Shown: positions 25,901 through 31,947 of the stretch, piece by piece
Numbering within the stretch: the stretch's first letter is position 1
Layout of the letters: the number at the start of each line of letters is the position of its first letter
NCBI GenBank assembly: GCA_964612675.1
Contig: CAZTDD010000080.1
Coordinates: 1-31,947, forward strand
Length of the DNA stretch: 31,947 nucleotides
Direction: 5' to 3'
Origin: CAZTDD01 sp964612675
GTDB lineage: Bacteria; Hinthialibacterota; Hinthialibacteria; Hinthialibacterales; JAKPRU01
The notes under the pieces: generated by a model
Seen by the model: only the letters and a program-made list of their open reading frames with translations
Told to the model about the DNA's origin: nothing
Databases searched by the model: none
Made by a program: the position numbers and the translations under genes

Positions 25901-26820
25901 ACGCTCTCTCGGGTTGCGATACCGTATCGATTGCTGTTACACCGAATGCTGTCTTGATTGTTACTGAGACCCCTCTACCCCGACAGATTAAATCGAGTTG
26001 GATTCTGTGGTCACTGAATCCCGACACCGGTGCGGTCCTGTCCCGACAGGAATTGTCTTCCGCCGCCAAACCCGGCGGCCTGATGGTGGACCGCAACGGT
26101 CGTGTGATTGTCTCCCTCCAGAACGGCAATGTGGCGTGCTACGGAGGCGTAGAGAGTATCAGCGCCTACGTGGATGAAGTCCTCAAACGAGGCGACCAGT
26201 CTAAAGAGATTGCGATCGCCGCCCTGAATAAAGCCATGCAGGATGTTCACGATCCCACAGCCCGGCAGAAACTTATCGAGGGATACCGAAGACTCGGCGT
26301 CAAACCAGACCATACCGCCGCGAAAGCCGGGTGCGTAACACGTTGGCATTTGATCGGTCCGATGCCGTGGAACGACGAGTACGGAACCGACAGCGCCCTC
26401 GTCGGCGAACCGAATGTGGATGTCAGCACCCCCTGCAAGAGCGCCGCGAAGGAACTGGAATGGCGGGCCTATGTGACACAGCATCCCGACGGAAAGGTGG
26501 ATCTGGCGCCGCTGTATGGAACGGCGGAATGGCTCGCCGCCTATGCTTACGCTCGAGTCGAGTTGCCGGAAAGCCGGGATCTTCTCCTCAAAATTGGCAG
26601 CAATGACGGCTTCAAGTGTTGGTTCAACGGAGAGGTCGTTGGGCGCTACGACGGTGGACGCAGCTATGGACCCGATCAAGACAGCCTGAGAGTGAGAGCG
26701 CAAGAAGGGATCAACGAGATCCTCATAAAAATCACTCAAATGGGCAGCGCCTGGGCGTTTAGTGCACGTCTCACGGATCTGAAAGATGAACCGATTGACC
26801 TTACAGAATCTGCGGGATGA
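22930..26820 (+). CDS. Secreted methyltransferase-like domain fused to a PQQ-type beta-propeller
   Basis: A 1296-residue protein with AGGAGG 6 nt before the ATG. A signal peptide ends near CGAAIA. Residues about 45-195 follow a class I SAM methyltransferase pattern: VLGCEDAGIGLELA (motif I-like, 58-71), acidic strand end VIEPND, SVDLIIATCL (motif IV-like) and a LRPEGKAIL post-IV strand. Residues about 205-1090 are PQQ/BamB-like propeller blades (KVRAIDAATGQLKWVYP, YIYALEASTGRLLWRF, YVYALDAVTGEIIW). The last ~160 residues (WHLIGPMPWNDE, KIGSNDGFKCWFNGEVVG) resemble a PA14- or galactose-binding-like module. Since the protein is exported, the SAM domain is probably a non-catalytic relic or a binding fold. 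It heads the plus-strand run that leads to the ABC transporter. Confidence 0.85.
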   Translation: MSASTVLCLSWRVILRPAIWCVVSISLFLCGAAIASEDDALSESIVEKAGISKGLCSVLGCEDAGIGLELARSGFFAHVIEPNDSPLRSVQRELLDDKVYGKQLILDKGSFQSLPYAENSVDLIIATCLTKENLEDLSVPEILRALRPEGKAILGSRKSLGENLTPLEFKRRFRSENLQNAEYGIDQLGTWVQITKPAQENVDDWTHWEHGPDNNPVSTDAVIQAPYRTQWLGEPFYIAMPAITTAAGGRIFIAMGHIAHHIREEEWLNTLLARNGYNGTILWKRKLPDGYLSHRSAFVATDDTFYMIDSDGTGCLLLDPETGYEKDQIKIPGQRGQWKWMVLLDDKLLILTGKEKDPSETTIVRSPFTHWSWGELSQGYYQERVPWGFGDTILMYDLNDRELLWSHKEEYPIDSRAMVVGEGRAYFYCPDAYTGCLELDSGEVVWKNDSERTRELIEEPGRGLISTPGFRSTCYCLYTPKALFYEAQTRMNIVAISKDDGSLIWHRKKTSNNPNMLYLEDRLIVGIGQEGSTLVVNPLTGETLKDLHFAKRSCARLTATPDSLFCRGWPEGLTRYDRNSGKVLFNGAVRPSCNDGVVPANGLLYLGPWACDCNLSLMGRLALCSSGDFDFEQVAVESERLEKVSGRDALRNPLPVDDGDWATYRGNNARSSNSPSTIGSELNRVWEYSPNNSFGPTAPTAAGNLIFLGGDDGKVRAIDAATGQLKWVYPTAGPILYPPSIWEGRAYVGSSDGYIYALEASTGRLLWRFRAAPVERRVMVYGSLSSTWPVNSGVLVEDGVAYAAAGIIDYDGTYVYALDAVTGEIIWQNNSSGHLDKELRKGVSAQGNLTIADGKLWMPGGNVVSPAVYDLKTGEYLGPPPGDGSPRANRGEEIGVFNGRRIVLGGRLRYSARENVVNPGMFLAYPTDYSVQDAGTLPLNQGKIAPAWDGERFVSVNGLKTTPACVKAADLNQYLQSGKSRQLPKSIWKADALSGCDTVSIAVTPNAVLIVTETPLPRQIKSSWILWSLNPDTGAVLSRQELSSAAKPGGLMVDRNGRVIVSLQNGNVACYGGVESISAYVDEVLKRGDQSKEIAIAALNKAMQDVHDPTARQKLIEGYRRLGVKPDHTAAKAGCVTRWHLIGPMPWNDEYGTDSALVGEPNVDVSTPCKSAAKELEWRAYVTQHPDGKVDLAPLYGTAEWLAAYAYARVELPESRDLLLKIGSNDGFKCWFNGEVVGRYDGGRSYGPDQDSLRVRAQEGINEILIKITQMGSAWAFSARLTDLKDEPIDLTESAG

Positions 26821-27865
26821 GGTCTCGTGGATTCCATACTTTTTCTGTTGGACGGTGGCGATATCGCTATGGAGCAGCCCCTGCGTGTTCCGCGCGGATG
26901 CGTGCGTCAATTCGAATGTACGTGATGGAGCGTTCCGGGAATCGCGGGACCTACACAGGGTCAGCGTGATATCAAATGAAGACGCTCCCGAAGGACGAGA
27001 GATCTACGAGAGATTACAGACCTGGTTTCAGGATTCAGCCGAGCATTTGAACATCGAACTTGCAAGCGTTGCGGCGGGCGATCCCCTCGTCAATTGGCAG
27101 GATTATGGAATCCCTTCCACACCGCCTTCTCTCCCCGTTTGCGTTCTTGCCGGAAGGCATACATACGCCGACAGGGTTTTCTTCGTCGACTATTGGGAAC
27201 CGGAGCCATCCCCCGAGAACCTCGAAAGCCTTCTCGACTCGCCTGTGAGGAAGAAAATCCGCGAGGAGGTCGCTCAGCGACTGGCAGTTCTGCTGTATAT
27301 CCCAAGCACAGATACCTCAGGAAAGGAAACCAAACGCATCCTTGATCAAGTGGCTGCAGAATGGTGCCGAAAGGAAGCACTCGGGGTTTCTGTAGTAGCG
27401 CTGGATCGAGACAATCCTGCGGAAAGATTGCTGTTATCCTTCACAGGTCAACAAAGAGAAACCTCGGATTGGGTGGCGGTTGTCTTCGGCCGTGGAAAAC
27501 TCATGCAACCTCTGCGCGCTGAAAATATTACCGCAGCAAATCTAAACGAACAGCTCCAGTGGCTTCTAAAGGAATGTACATGTATGCGTCCGCCAAACAG
27601 CTACGGCGTTGATATTCCAATGGTGTGGACGCCAGAAGATGAAGCCGCAGTCAAACCGCTGAGAGGCGACACGGATAGTCTCGCCCTGGCCTGGACGGCA
27701 CCAATCCCCAACCAAGCGGAACGATCTTTCTTCCACTCCGGTACATTCCGAAACATGCTTTACGCGTTCGGTGTTCTGATCGTCCTGGTCGTTGCGACAA
27801 CAATCTTGCTTCTCCGCCGAAATCAGTGGAATGTAGGCGGACAAGCTTCCACGGAGACCGATTAG
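26786..27865 (+). CDS. Membrane-anchored C-x-C protein, paralogue A
   Basis: A 359-residue protein whose ATG lies 35 nt inside the end of the propeller gene. A signal-like helix (YFFCWTVAISLW) leads to a mature start near DAC, then NVRDGAF, a WVAVVFGRGKLM segment, the pair CTC in KECTCMRPP, and a C-terminal membrane helix (LYAFGVLIVLVVATTILLL) with a basic cytoplasmic tail. I recognise no named family. It shares the order and motifs of the gene at 28817: AC-x(n)-NVRD, SP[VI]R, VAV[VF][FY]GRG, C-x-C, M-x-W and a terminal helix. The two are therefore ancient paralogues. The domain between the helices should be periplasmic; a thiol or metal role for C-x-C is inference. Confidence 0.75.
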   Translation: MNRLTLQNLRDEVSWIPYFFCWTVAISLWSSPCVFRADACVNSNVRDGAFRESRDLHRVSVISNEDAPEGREIYERLQTWFQDSAEHLNIELASVAAGDPLVNWQDYGIPSTPPSLPVCVLAGRHTYADRVFFVDYWEPEPSPENLESLLDSPVRKKIREEVAQRLAVLLYIPSTDTSGKETKRILDQVAAEWCRKEALGVSVVALDRDNPAERLLLSFTGQQRETSDWVAVVFGRGKLMQPLRAENITAANLNEQLQWLLKECTCMRPPNSYGVDIPMVWTPEDEAAVKPLRGDTDSLALAWTAPIPNQAERSFFHSGTFRNMLYAFGVLIVLVVATTILLLRRNQWNVGGQASTETD

Positions 27866-28464
27866 TCCCAATTCGGGAATTTGGTTTCGCCGCCGGTGCG
27901 GATAATATCGCCGCTGCTGATCGTTCCATTGCTCGGGCGGTAGACAACCAAAGCATCGGGCGGAACGAGTCCTCGCGCCCACATTTCCGCGCGCAGACCG
28001 TAATCGCGGGCACGATCCGGCCCAAGACAATTCAAAATCCAGGACTTCGACACTCCCGCAGGCAGAGCGGCTGTACCGAAGAACTCATGGTTCCGGTAAT
28101 TGTAATAGTAACGTGGCAAACCATCGTCATACTCTTCTTCATTCAATCCGAATTTGTCGATGAAGGGATCCTTGAAACCAACGTCTGGCATGTACGCCAC
28201 AGGGGTTGTCAGTGGAATGAGCCGGTAAATAATACTGTTGTATTCCATCGGCAAGCCGTAGGCGTCGAAGAACGGATAATGGTTATGGTCGATTTTGTAG
28301 GCGGTCAGAGCAGTCTCCAGGCTACGCATGTCCGCTCTCACGCGGCTTACCTTGGCCCGCACCTGAGCGTTCAGAAAATTCGGTACCGCAATAGCCGCCA
28401 GTATGCCGATAATGGCTACGACAATAAGCAATTCGATCAGAGTAAACCCACGGTCTTTTCGCAC
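27862..28464 (-). CDS. Type II secretion-like pseudopilin
   Basis: A 200-residue protein with a GTG start and AGGGGG about 8 nt upstream. The prepilin peptidase site is KDRG-FTLIE, cut after Gly6 with Glu at mature position 5, followed by a helix LLIVVAIIGILAAIAVPNFLNAQ. The C-terminal domain has the tyrosine-rich segment PRYYYNYRNHEF and GLVPPDALVVYRPSNGTI, as in the many GspG/H-like pseudopilins of candidate phyla. It is inserted between the two C-x-C paralogues in reverse orientation, and its stop overlaps that of paralogue A by three bases in TTAG. No pilus assembly genes are nearby, so it may serve a secretion apparatus encoded elsewhere. Confidence 0.9.
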   Translation of the reverse strand: MRKDRGFTLIELLIVVAIIGILAAIAVPNFLNAQVRAKVSRVRADMRSLETALTAYKIDHNHYPFFDAYGLPMEYNSIIYRLIPLTTPVAYMPDVGFKDPFIDKFGLNEEEYDDGLPRYYYNYRNHEFFGTAALPAGVSKSWILNCLGPDRARDYGLRAEMWARGLVPPDALVVYRPSNGTISSGDIIRTGGETKFPNWD

Positions 28465-28816
28465 TATCGTTACCCCCTGTGTAAGAAGAACTCGTGTTTA
28501 GGATGTCTCCTGGGCACTATACCCATGGAAACTAACACATTGAGGTCGGTTGATCCATTGGTCTTGTTGTAGCGATAGCATGGCGAATTGTCGTTCGTTT
28601 CGCAACGGCTCCCGATGAAACGACCGGTAGTATTCGCTCAGAGCATACCGTATGCCAACCGACGACTAACATCCCGCTCAACAAAATCTAAACCGCGTCT
28701 CGGGACCGCAGAGCTGTTGTCCCAGCGAACCACCGGTTATACTAACGGGAATGGCAAATTCGTTAGAGCGAGTCGCCTGAGACTCTGCTATTCCATCGCC
28801 TCTTCAGAGAGAACGT
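28465..28816. other. 352-bp gene-free region upstream of the ABC transporter genes
   Basis: It lies between the divergent pseudopilin and paralogue B starts. I see the pseudopilin ribosome binding site at its left end and a possible plus-strand promoter near 28717-28743, but no tandem repeat or strong hairpin. An 82-codon frame at 28588-28836 has basic, low-complexity composition and is probably chance. Confidence 0.7.
28717..28743 (+). promoter_or_regulatory. Possible promoter of the ABC transporter gene set
   Basis: -10 TATACT (28738-28743) with TTGTCC (28717-28722) at a short 15-bp spacing; predicted start near 28750, 67 nt before the ATG at 28817. The spacing is outside the usual range, so the call is weak. 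Confidence 0.3.
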
Positions 28817-30007
28817 ATGCTGGGCCCCTCACATAGAACCATCGCCATCCTATCGGCCTTTCTTCTTGCCGGCTGGGCTTTCACCACAGCCGCTTTCGCG
28901 TGCAGATACAACGTTCGCGATGTCGGATTTGTGGATCTGAGCAGGGGAACCGCCTATCAGCTGGATATCTATATCGATGACAGCATCCCCGAGGAAACAG
29001 TAACGGCATTTGAGCAAATCGCTTACGCGGCGCTATTGGATACCAACATTGAAGCACAAGTGGTCTCCCTGGAAGAGATGAGCGAAGGAACCGCTTCGGA
29101 ACTGCACGATAAGCATGGCCTGACGGATGTTCCGGCGGTTGTTCTGTCTTCGCCTGCAGGGACCTCGCTGGAGTTTACCGTCTCGTCCAACGAAGATTCG
29201 CCCAAAAACGCTCTCTGGGATGTTCTTGACTCCATCGCTGCTTCTCCAATACGAGAGACTATTTTGCAGAAAATCGTCGACAGCTACGGAGTCGTTTTGC
29301 TTGTAGAGGGAACAAACGCCGAAGAGAACGCTAAAGCGGCGGAAGCTGCGGAGGAATCCATCGGGCGTATCGCAGCCGTTCTGGACCAGCTGCCGAAAGT
29401 GATCGACGAACCGCCCCAGCTGATGAGGCTCCCCCACGCTTCAACAGAACGGGAACGAGTCCTACTATGGAGTCTTGGGGTGCCGTCAATACCGCCCAGC
29501 GAACCGTATGTGGCGGTTTTGTACGGAAGGGGAAGGCGTATGGGTCCTGTCTTGAGCGGCAGGAAGCTCAACCAAAGTACGATCTACAGTGTACTCTCGG
29601 TAATCGGCTTGTCCTGCGAATGCGGTCTTGACCGCAGTTGGATACAGGGAACGATGCTGCCGTTCCGATGGGATACAGAAAAAGAGAAAGAGGCTGCCGA
29701 CCATCTCGGTTTCGATCCGGAGAGTCCCGTCGTTAAAATGGAAATCAGCCAGATCCTGTCGATGGGTTCCGGAAACGGCTCGGCATCGCAGGCGCCCGGT
29801 CTCGGCTATCGTGAGAGCATTGTTCAGCTGGAAGCGAATACAACGAAGACTCTTACCCAGCCGCAGTCCGCTCCGACGATCCTGGAAGAAGAACCGAATG
29901 ACAGAGGCACGCCGCTCGACGGAGTAATCTTGCTGATGATCGTATTGACTGTGGCCGCGGTAGGCGGCGGTACCTTGATTCTACTACGGGCGAAATTGAA
30001 ATCATGA
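28817..30007 (+). CDS. Membrane-anchored C-x-C protein, paralogue B
   Basis: A 396-residue protein; AGAGAG lies 5-6 nt before its ATG. A signal peptide ends at TTAAFA, so the mature protein would begin CRYNVRDVGFVDL. A first periplasmic part (about 30-130) has an alternating strand/helix pattern. The second has ASPIRE and VVLLVEG, then YVAVLYGRGRRMGP, the C-E-C pair in GLSCECGLDRSW, and MLPFRWD. A C-terminal helix (VILLMIVLTVAAVGGGTLILL) anchors it. The stop overlaps the permease start as ATGA (30004-30007), so it is translationally coupled to the ABC transporter and is probably a dedicated partner. The family is not recognised. The resemblance to paralogue A is seen in motif order and residue identity. 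Confidence 0.8.
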   Translation: MLGPSHRTIAILSAFLLAGWAFTTAAFACRYNVRDVGFVDLSRGTAYQLDIYIDDSIPEETVTAFEQIAYAALLDTNIEAQVVSLEEMSEGTASELHDKHGLTDVPAVVLSSPAGTSLEFTVSSNEDSPKNALWDVLDSIAASPIRETILQKIVDSYGVVLLVEGTNAEENAKAAEAAEESIGRIAAVLDQLPKVIDEPPQLMRLPHASTERERVLLWSLGVPSIPPSEPYVAVLYGRGRRMGPVLSGRKLNQSTIYSVLSVIGLSCECGLDRSWIQGTMLPFRWDTEKEKEAADHLGFDPESPVVKMEISQILSMGSGNGSASQAPGLGYRESIVQLEANTTKTLTQPQSAPTILEEEPNDRGTPLDGVILLMIVLTVAAVGGGTLILLRAKLKS

Positions 30008-31152
30008 CCAACATCTTACATCTGATTCTCAAAGAAATTCTTTTCCGAAAATTCAATTTTCTTCTCAGTTGTCTGGCCATCATCACAGCTGTCACGCTCT
30101 TTGTCTCTTTTTTCACGACGGCGGAAGCCTCGAAACGAGAAACAACCCGCCTCATGCGAAACATCGGTTTCAATTTGCGTATTCTCCCCAAAGAGACCGA
30201 TATGGACAAATTCTGGGCGACCGGCGTTTCCAAACAGACCATGCCGGAAGAATACGTGTATCGTTTCGCCGAGAAGAAAGGCCTTTCGTATGCCCACCTC
30301 ACGGCAACGTTGCAGAAGAGGGACCAATGGCGCGGGCAAGAAATCATTCTGACCGGTATATCGCCCGAAGTATCGCCTCCGGACAAAAAACACTCGCCAA
30401 TGATCTTCACCATCCAACCCGGAACCTTATACATCGGCTATGAGATCGCTAAGGCGCTCGATATAAAGAAAGGCGACACGGTTGACCTATTGGGTAAGGA
30501 ATTCACCGTGGCTCGCTGTCTGGCAGAAAGCGGGACGAGTGACGATATCCGAGTCTACGGACACCTGCCCGAGATACAAGAATTACTCGGTATGGAGGGA
30601 CAAATCAACGAAATCATGGCGCTCGAATGTCTCTGCCGCGATCCGAACGTCGATACACTGGTCGAACTGCGTCGGCAACTCTCCGACATTCTGCCTGAGG
30701 CAAAGGTCATCCAAATGCGCGATAAAGCGAAGGCGCGCGAGCAGCAACGAATAATGGTTGAGGAATATCTGGCACTGATTCTGCCCTTTGTAGTAATTGT
30801 CTGCGCAATTTGGATCGGCGCACTGGCGATGTTGAACACACGGGAGCGGCAAACCGAGATCGGAGTCCTACGTGCGTTGGGATACACATCGGGCAAGATC
30901 GCAGGCCTTTTTCTCGGGAGAGCGGTGGTCATCGGCGTTATCGGGGCGGTCATCGGGTTTGCTGTCGGCACTGCGATTGCGCTGGTGTATGGACCGAAGA
31001 TCTTCAAAGTAATGGCCCATACAATCGAGCCGATTTACATTCTACTGCTTTGGTCGATCATCGTTGCACCGGCATTTGCAGCCATTTCGAGTTTCATACC
31101 CGCAATGATCGCGGTAACACAAGATCCCGCCGTGACGCTGCGAGAGGAGTAA
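30004..31152 (+). CDS. FtsX/MacB-type ABC transporter permease
   Basis: A 382-residue permease. An N-terminal helix (FNFLLSCLAIITAVTLFVSFF, about 20-40) precedes a periplasmic domain of about 210 residues (MacB_PCD-like), then three C-terminal helices near 257-278, 298-325 and 340-370. The NTRERQTEIGVLRALGYTSGKI coupling segment is the FtsX-family signature. Proteins of this type do not move small solutes in the usual way; they couple ATP hydrolysis to periplasmic work such as lipoprotein extraction (LolCE), export by MacB, or signalling. The ATG overlaps the stop of paralogue B, and the ATPase gene starts 2 nt after its stop. Confidence 0.9.
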   Translation: MTNILHLILKEILFRKFNFLLSCLAIITAVTLFVSFFTTAEASKRETTRLMRNIGFNLRILPKETDMDKFWATGVSKQTMPEEYVYRFAEKKGLSYAHLTATLQKRDQWRGQEIILTGISPEVSPPDKKHSPMIFTIQPGTLYIGYEIAKALDIKKGDTVDLLGKEFTVARCLAESGTSDDIRVYGHLPEIQELLGMEGQINEIMALECLCRDPNVDTLVELRRQLSDILPEAKVIQMRDKAKAREQQRIMVEEYLALILPFVVIVCAIWIGALAMLNTRERQTEIGVLRALGYTSGKIAGLFLGRAVVIGVIGAVIGFAVGTAIALVYGPKIFKVMAHTIEPIYILLLWSIIVAPAFAAISSFIPAMIAVTQDPAVTLREE

Positions 31153-31154
31153 TC

Positions 31155-31826
31155 GTGATTAGCTTTCAGAATGTGACCAAGACCTATCGAACACGTCGCG
31201 GTGAACTCCGGGCGCTGGACAATATCAATCTAAAGATCCGCGAGAATGAATTCCTCGTCGTCCGAGGTCCGAGCGGAAGCGGGAAGACCACGTTCCTTTT
31301 ATGCGCGGGCGGTATGTTGCGACCAACGGAAGGTGAAATCACGTTCGACGAAAAGAACATTGTCGCGATGAATGAAAAGGACCGTGCGACATGGAGAGCT
31401 GAGAATATCGGATTTGTTTTTCAGATGTTTCATCTGGTCCCGTACCTGAGTGTTTTGGAGAACGTGATGCTCCCTCAAGGTGTCGGGAGTTGTCCCGCGA
31501 CAAAGAAGCGAGCTTCGGAAATTATCGAACGGTTGCGCCTTTCGCACCGGGAGTTCCACAAACCGTCCGAATTGAGCGCGGGAGAACGACAGCGGGTAGC
31601 CATCGGACGTGCCATGCTGAACAATCCAAAGATAATCCTGGCCGATGAGCCTACAGGAAACCTCGATCCCGAGAATGAAAGCGAAGTCATTGGATACCTT
31701 GCCGATTTTCATAGGTCGGGCGGAACAGTCGTTGTGGTGACACACGGCACGGCCGCCGATGAATACGCGCAACGAATCGTTCATATTCGCGACGCGCAGA
31801 TAGCCCCACCATCGCCCGACGAATAG
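31155..31826 (+). CDS. MacB/LolD-type ABC transporter ATP-binding protein
   Basis: A 223-residue ATPase. The GTG at 31155, preceded by GAGGAG, is chosen because it falls 2 nt after the permease stop; the frame is open further upstream but overlaps the permease. Motifs in order: Walker A GPSGSGKTT, Q-loop VFQMFHLVPYLSVLENV, signature LSAGERQRVAIGRAM (LSAGE in place of the usual LSGGE), Walker B IILADEPTGNLDP, and H-loop VVVTHG. It powers the FtsX-type permease in the same operon. The GNLDP and NIGFVFQ forms are typical of the LolD/MacB group. Confidence 0.95.
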   Translation: MISFQNVTKTYRTRRGELRALDNINLKIRENEFLVVRGPSGSGKTTFLLCAGGMLRPTEGEITFDEKNIVAMNEKDRATWRAENIGFVFQMFHLVPYLSVLENVMLPQGVGSCPATKKRASEIIERLRLSHREFHKPSELSAGERQRVAIGRAMLNNPKIILADEPTGNLDPENESEVIGYLADFHRSGGTVVVVTHGTAADEYAQRIVHIRDAQIAPPSPDE

Positions 31827-31858
31827 TAGCCTTTAATCTTGACGGGGCGGGAAAGAGC

Positions 31859-31879
31859 TCTCCCCAAGATTGGGGGAGA
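31859..31879. repeat. Hairpin after the ABC operon
   Basis: TCTCCCC (31859-31865) and GGGGAGA (31873-31879) form a 7-bp stem with a 7-nt loop, 33 nt after the ATPase stop. There is no T run, so it is not a convincing intrinsic terminator, and it resembles the repeat that follows. Confidence 0.5.
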
Positions 31880-31905
31880 ATACGCAGACAAACTCGTTTC
31901 CTTTT

Positions 31906-31947
31906 CCTCCCCCGAAGATCGGGGGAGGTTAGGAGGGGGTTGAAATC
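31906..31947. repeat. Dispersed C/G-rich palindrome, cut by the window end
   Basis: CCTCCCCC (31906-31913) and GGGGGAGG (31921-31928) pair perfectly, and GA/TC extends the stem to 10 bp with a 3-nt loop. It is followed by TTAGGAGGGGGTTGAAATC. The sequence looks like a widespread intergenic repeat (CCTCCCCCGA-x-TCGGGGGAGGTTAGGAGGGGG) known from varied bacterial genomes. The element may continue past the window. Confidence 0.55.

Noticed and set aside
26011..26910. A 299-codon minus-strand open frame over the propeller gene end
   Set aside because: It is a shadow of the propeller gene; the plus strand has clear domain motifs and ribosome binding sites while this frame has none.
28588..28836. 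An 82-codon plus-strand frame before paralogue B
   Set aside because: No ribosome binding site, basic composition, and it overlaps the start of a supported gene.
1..31947. CRISPR arrays, tRNA or rRNA genes, transposase genes
   Set aside because: No direct-repeat/spacer pattern, cloverleaf-like segment, rRNA-like stretch or transposase motif was seen; the only tandem array has no spacers.

Overview
The window comes from a bacterium with moderate GC content. Several traits recall uncultured PVC-type or candidate-phylum lineages (Planctomycetota, Hydrogenedentota, Sumerlaeota): large secreted PQQ-type propeller proteins, a lone type II pseudopilin, a GH127-type arabinofuranosidase and an M14 peptidase with a C-terminal amidotransferase-like domain. 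This placement is inference; the window has no rRNA or tRNA marker.

Region 1 (about 1-4109, minus strand) holds a GT87-like membrane mannosyltransferase, a three-domain glycosyltransferase fusion and a possible small coupled ORF. Upstream of them are a 5'-truncated RNase HI remnant, a strong 15-bp hairpin and a Cys-rich secreted rhodanese. The rhodanese has its own sigma70-like promoter, whose -35 box lies in the loop of an inverted repeat.

Region 2 (5026-10629, minus strand) is a compact operon read in the order fatty acid hydroxylase, ArsS-like radical SAM protein (Cys instead of Sec at its C-terminal site), rhodanese lipoprotein, DUF547 protein, TVP38/DedA membrane protein and mercuric-reductase-like flavoprotein. 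The last two domains of the GT fusion match the 'rSAM/selenodomain-associated' transferases 1 and 2. Regions 1 and 2 together therefore look like an arsenosugar-type (rSAM/selenodomain) system with a lipid-modifying enzyme attached. No arsenite methyltransferase (ArsM) gene is present in the window.

Region 3 (10830-20827) encodes secreted and envelope enzymes. A divergent pair consists of an unrecognised secreted protein and a polysaccharide-lyase-like toroid protein. A BCP-type peroxiredoxin lipoprotein follows, then a run of M14 zinc carboxypeptidase, GH127-like beta-L-arabinofuranosidase and a GT-C membrane glycosyltransferase. A convergent gamma-glutamyltranspeptidase closes the block.

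Region 4 (22523-31947) begins with a dispersed palindromic repeat and a 16-bp minisatellite of about eleven units. A plus-strand set of genes follows: a 1296-aa secreted protein with a methyltransferase-like domain fused to a PQQ propeller, two paralogous membrane-anchored proteins with a C-x-C motif, and a MacB/LolCDE-type ABC permease and ATPase. A minus-strand pseudopilin gene sits between the paralogues. This is the best candidate for an undescribed system. The window ends in G/C-rich hairpin repeats.
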